Made by a program: the position numbers and the translations under genes | In this document: positions 62,970-64,000 of the stretch, in pieces | Layout: each line of letters starts with the position of its first letter | Position numbering within the stretch: position 1 is the first letter of the stretch | Origin: DASUHT01 sp038230835 | Lineage (GTDB): Bacteria; Actinomycetota; Thermoleophilia; Gaiellales; JAICJC01 | DNA length: 64,000 nucleotides | Reading direction: 5' to 3' | Assembly (NCBI GenBank): GCA_038230835.1 | Contig: JBBRMM010000003.1 | Span: 124,001-188,000 of the forward strand | The notes under the pieces: generated by a model | What the model was told of the DNA's origin: nothing | What the model saw: only the letters and a program-made list of their open reading frames with translations | The model's database searches: none

Positions 62970-64000
62970 ATGAAGATCGTCTGTTCCCACGACACGCTGC
63001 TTGCGCGTCTCCAGATCGCCGCGCGGGCGGTGTCTCAGCGCTCGACCGTGCAGATCCTGTCGGGACTGCTGGTGACCGCTGACGCGGACATGCAGCACGC
63101 CGAGTTGTCGGCCACCGACATGGAACTCTCGCTCCGCGTGCCGCTGGAGGCGAAGGTGGAGGAGTCCGGCGCGACCGTGATCCCCAAGTTGCTGGTGGAC
63201 ATCGTCCGTGCACTGCCCCCCCAACCCGTCACGATCGAGCAGCCCGCCGGCTCCGGCACGGTCCGGATCTCGTGCGGCAACAGCGAGTACACCCTGCACA
63301 CGCAGGGAGCCGAGGACTTCCCGCAGCTCCCGGAGCCGGGCGCCAGTCGGTTCACCGTTGACCGGCAGGCGCTCGCCGCCACGGTTGCCCAGGTCTCCCG
63401 GGCGGCCTCCAAGGACGAGTCGCGGCCGGTCCTGACCGGCGTCCTGATCGAGTTCGAGGACGGCGCCGTGACCATGGCCGCCACGGACAGTTACCGGCTT
63501 GCGGTGCGCCGGGCGGCGCTTCCCGGCTCGACCACAGGTGCGCAGGCGATCGTCCCGGCCCGAGCGCTCCAGGAGCTTTCACGGATTGCCAGCGGCGAGA
63601 GCATCGAGGTGTCGATCGGCGAGAATCAGTTGCTGTTCGGGACCGACGGCGTGTGGCTGTCGGCACGCCGGATCGACGGGCAGTTCCCGAACTGGCGCCA
63701 ACTGCTGCCGCAGACCTTCGAGCATGAGATCAGCGTGTCGCGCACCGAGTTACTCGAGGTGGTGCGGCGAACCGCGCTGATGGCTCAGCGCAACCTCCCC
63801 TTGCGGCTCGCGTTTGACGAGGGGTCGTTGACCGTCAGCGCGCAGACTCAGGATGTGGGGGAGGCGCGTGAATCGCTGCCGCTGGGGTTCCACGGCGAGC
63901 GGATGGAGATCGGGTTCAACGCCGAGTTCCTGCGCGACGGTATCGACAGCGTCGAGGGCGACACCGTCAAGCTGCGGCTGATCAGCCCGCTGCGTCCGGG
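62970..64000 (+). CDS. dnaN: DNA polymerase III beta clamp (3' partial)
   Basis: The first 343 residues of DnaN run off the window end. Domain 1 starts MKIVCSHDTLLARLQ; ATDSYRLAVR and later LRLISP are clamp motifs. AGGAG lies nine bases before ATG 62970. It is the sliding clamp, and NucS in this window carries a clamp-like C-terminal motif. Confidence 0.95.
   Translation, partial: MKIVCSHDTLLARLQIAARAVSQRSTVQILSGLLVTADADMQHAELSATDMELSLRVPLEAKVEESGATVIPKLLVDIVRALPPQPVTIEQPAGSGTVRISCGNSEYTLHTQGAEDFPQLPEPGASRFTVDRQALAATVAQVSRAASKDESRPVLTGVLIEFEDGAVTMAATDSYRLAVRRAALPGSTTGAQAIVPARALQELSRIASGESIEVSIGENQLLFGTDGVWLSARRIDGQFPNWRQLLPQTFEHEISVSRTELLEVVRRTALMAQRNLPLRLAFDEGSLTVSAQTQDVGEARESLPLGFHGERMEIGFNAEFLRDGIDSVEGDTVKLRLISPLRP

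Overview
This is a GC-rich, gene-dense chromosomal segment of an actinobacterium that ends at the replication-origin region. The lineage markers are NucS endonuclease, a SigR/RsrA-type sigma and zinc anti-sigma pair, OpcA beside zwf-tal-tkt, a very large NAD-glutamate dehydrogenase, and the order parB-parA-rsmG-jag-yidC-yidD-rnpA-rpmH / dnaA-dnaN. Futalosine-route menaquinone genes (mqnB, mqnD), FabI and many apparently leaderless genes fit an early-branching high-GC lineage such as Thermoleophilia. That placement is inference; no 16S gene is present. No prophage, insertion sequence, CRISPR array or plasmid-like segment was seen.

Layout. 1-1851: end of a SIS-domain protein, then an ECF sigma factor with its zinc-binding anti-sigma. 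1852-8453: ferritin, MOSC protein, an iron-ADH-family protein with a damaged metal site, SDR, HhH-GPD protein, metallo-hydrolase, fatty-acid desaturase and a solitary DNA methyltransferase. 8404-15927 (minus): rpiA, thioredoxin-domain protein, NAD-GDH. 15939-20689: pstSCAB and divergent phoU with a PHO box. 20706-27285 (minus): tkt-tal-zwf-opcA pentose-phosphate operon and a glycerate kinase. 27298-29854: molybdate transporter modABC. 29892-38355: acyl-CoA synthetase, Gmad2 protein, fabI, hydrolase, lpdA, PLP enzyme, cupin, nucS. 38572-40091: DGPF protein and ECF42 sigma. 40101-45061: dienelactone hydrolase, two peptidases, amidohydrolase and a MobA-like transferase. 45049-45953: rsrA and sigR. 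45988-50697: nadB-nadC-nadA and mqnB-mqnD. 50748-52660: mntR-mntH. 52661-56159: acyl-CoA dehydrogenase, bifunctional nuclease, PLP decarboxylase and tRNA-Ile. 56187-56496: two tandem copies of a hairpin-rich repeat. 56512-64000: parB to rpmH, dnaA, a probable oriC and the start of dnaN.

How genes work together. Genes are packed into short operons with 1-4 base stop/start overlaps. Several stand-alone control circuits are readable from DNA: PHO boxes before pstS, an autoregulated SigR-type promoter before sigR-rsrA, an MntR palindrome before mntR-mntH, and a candidate ECF42 promoter before the DGPF gene. About eighteen genes have a TAnnnT hexamer only 6-9 bases before the start codon and no ribosome binding site, so leaderless translation appears common. 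This spacing helped choose several starts. The most unusual observations are the ECF42 sigma gene with no canonical start codon, the iron-ADH with two metal ligands replaced by glutamine, the tandem structured repeat beside parB, and the SigR promoter arrangement that would give two sigma isoforms. No wholly new multi-gene system was identified.
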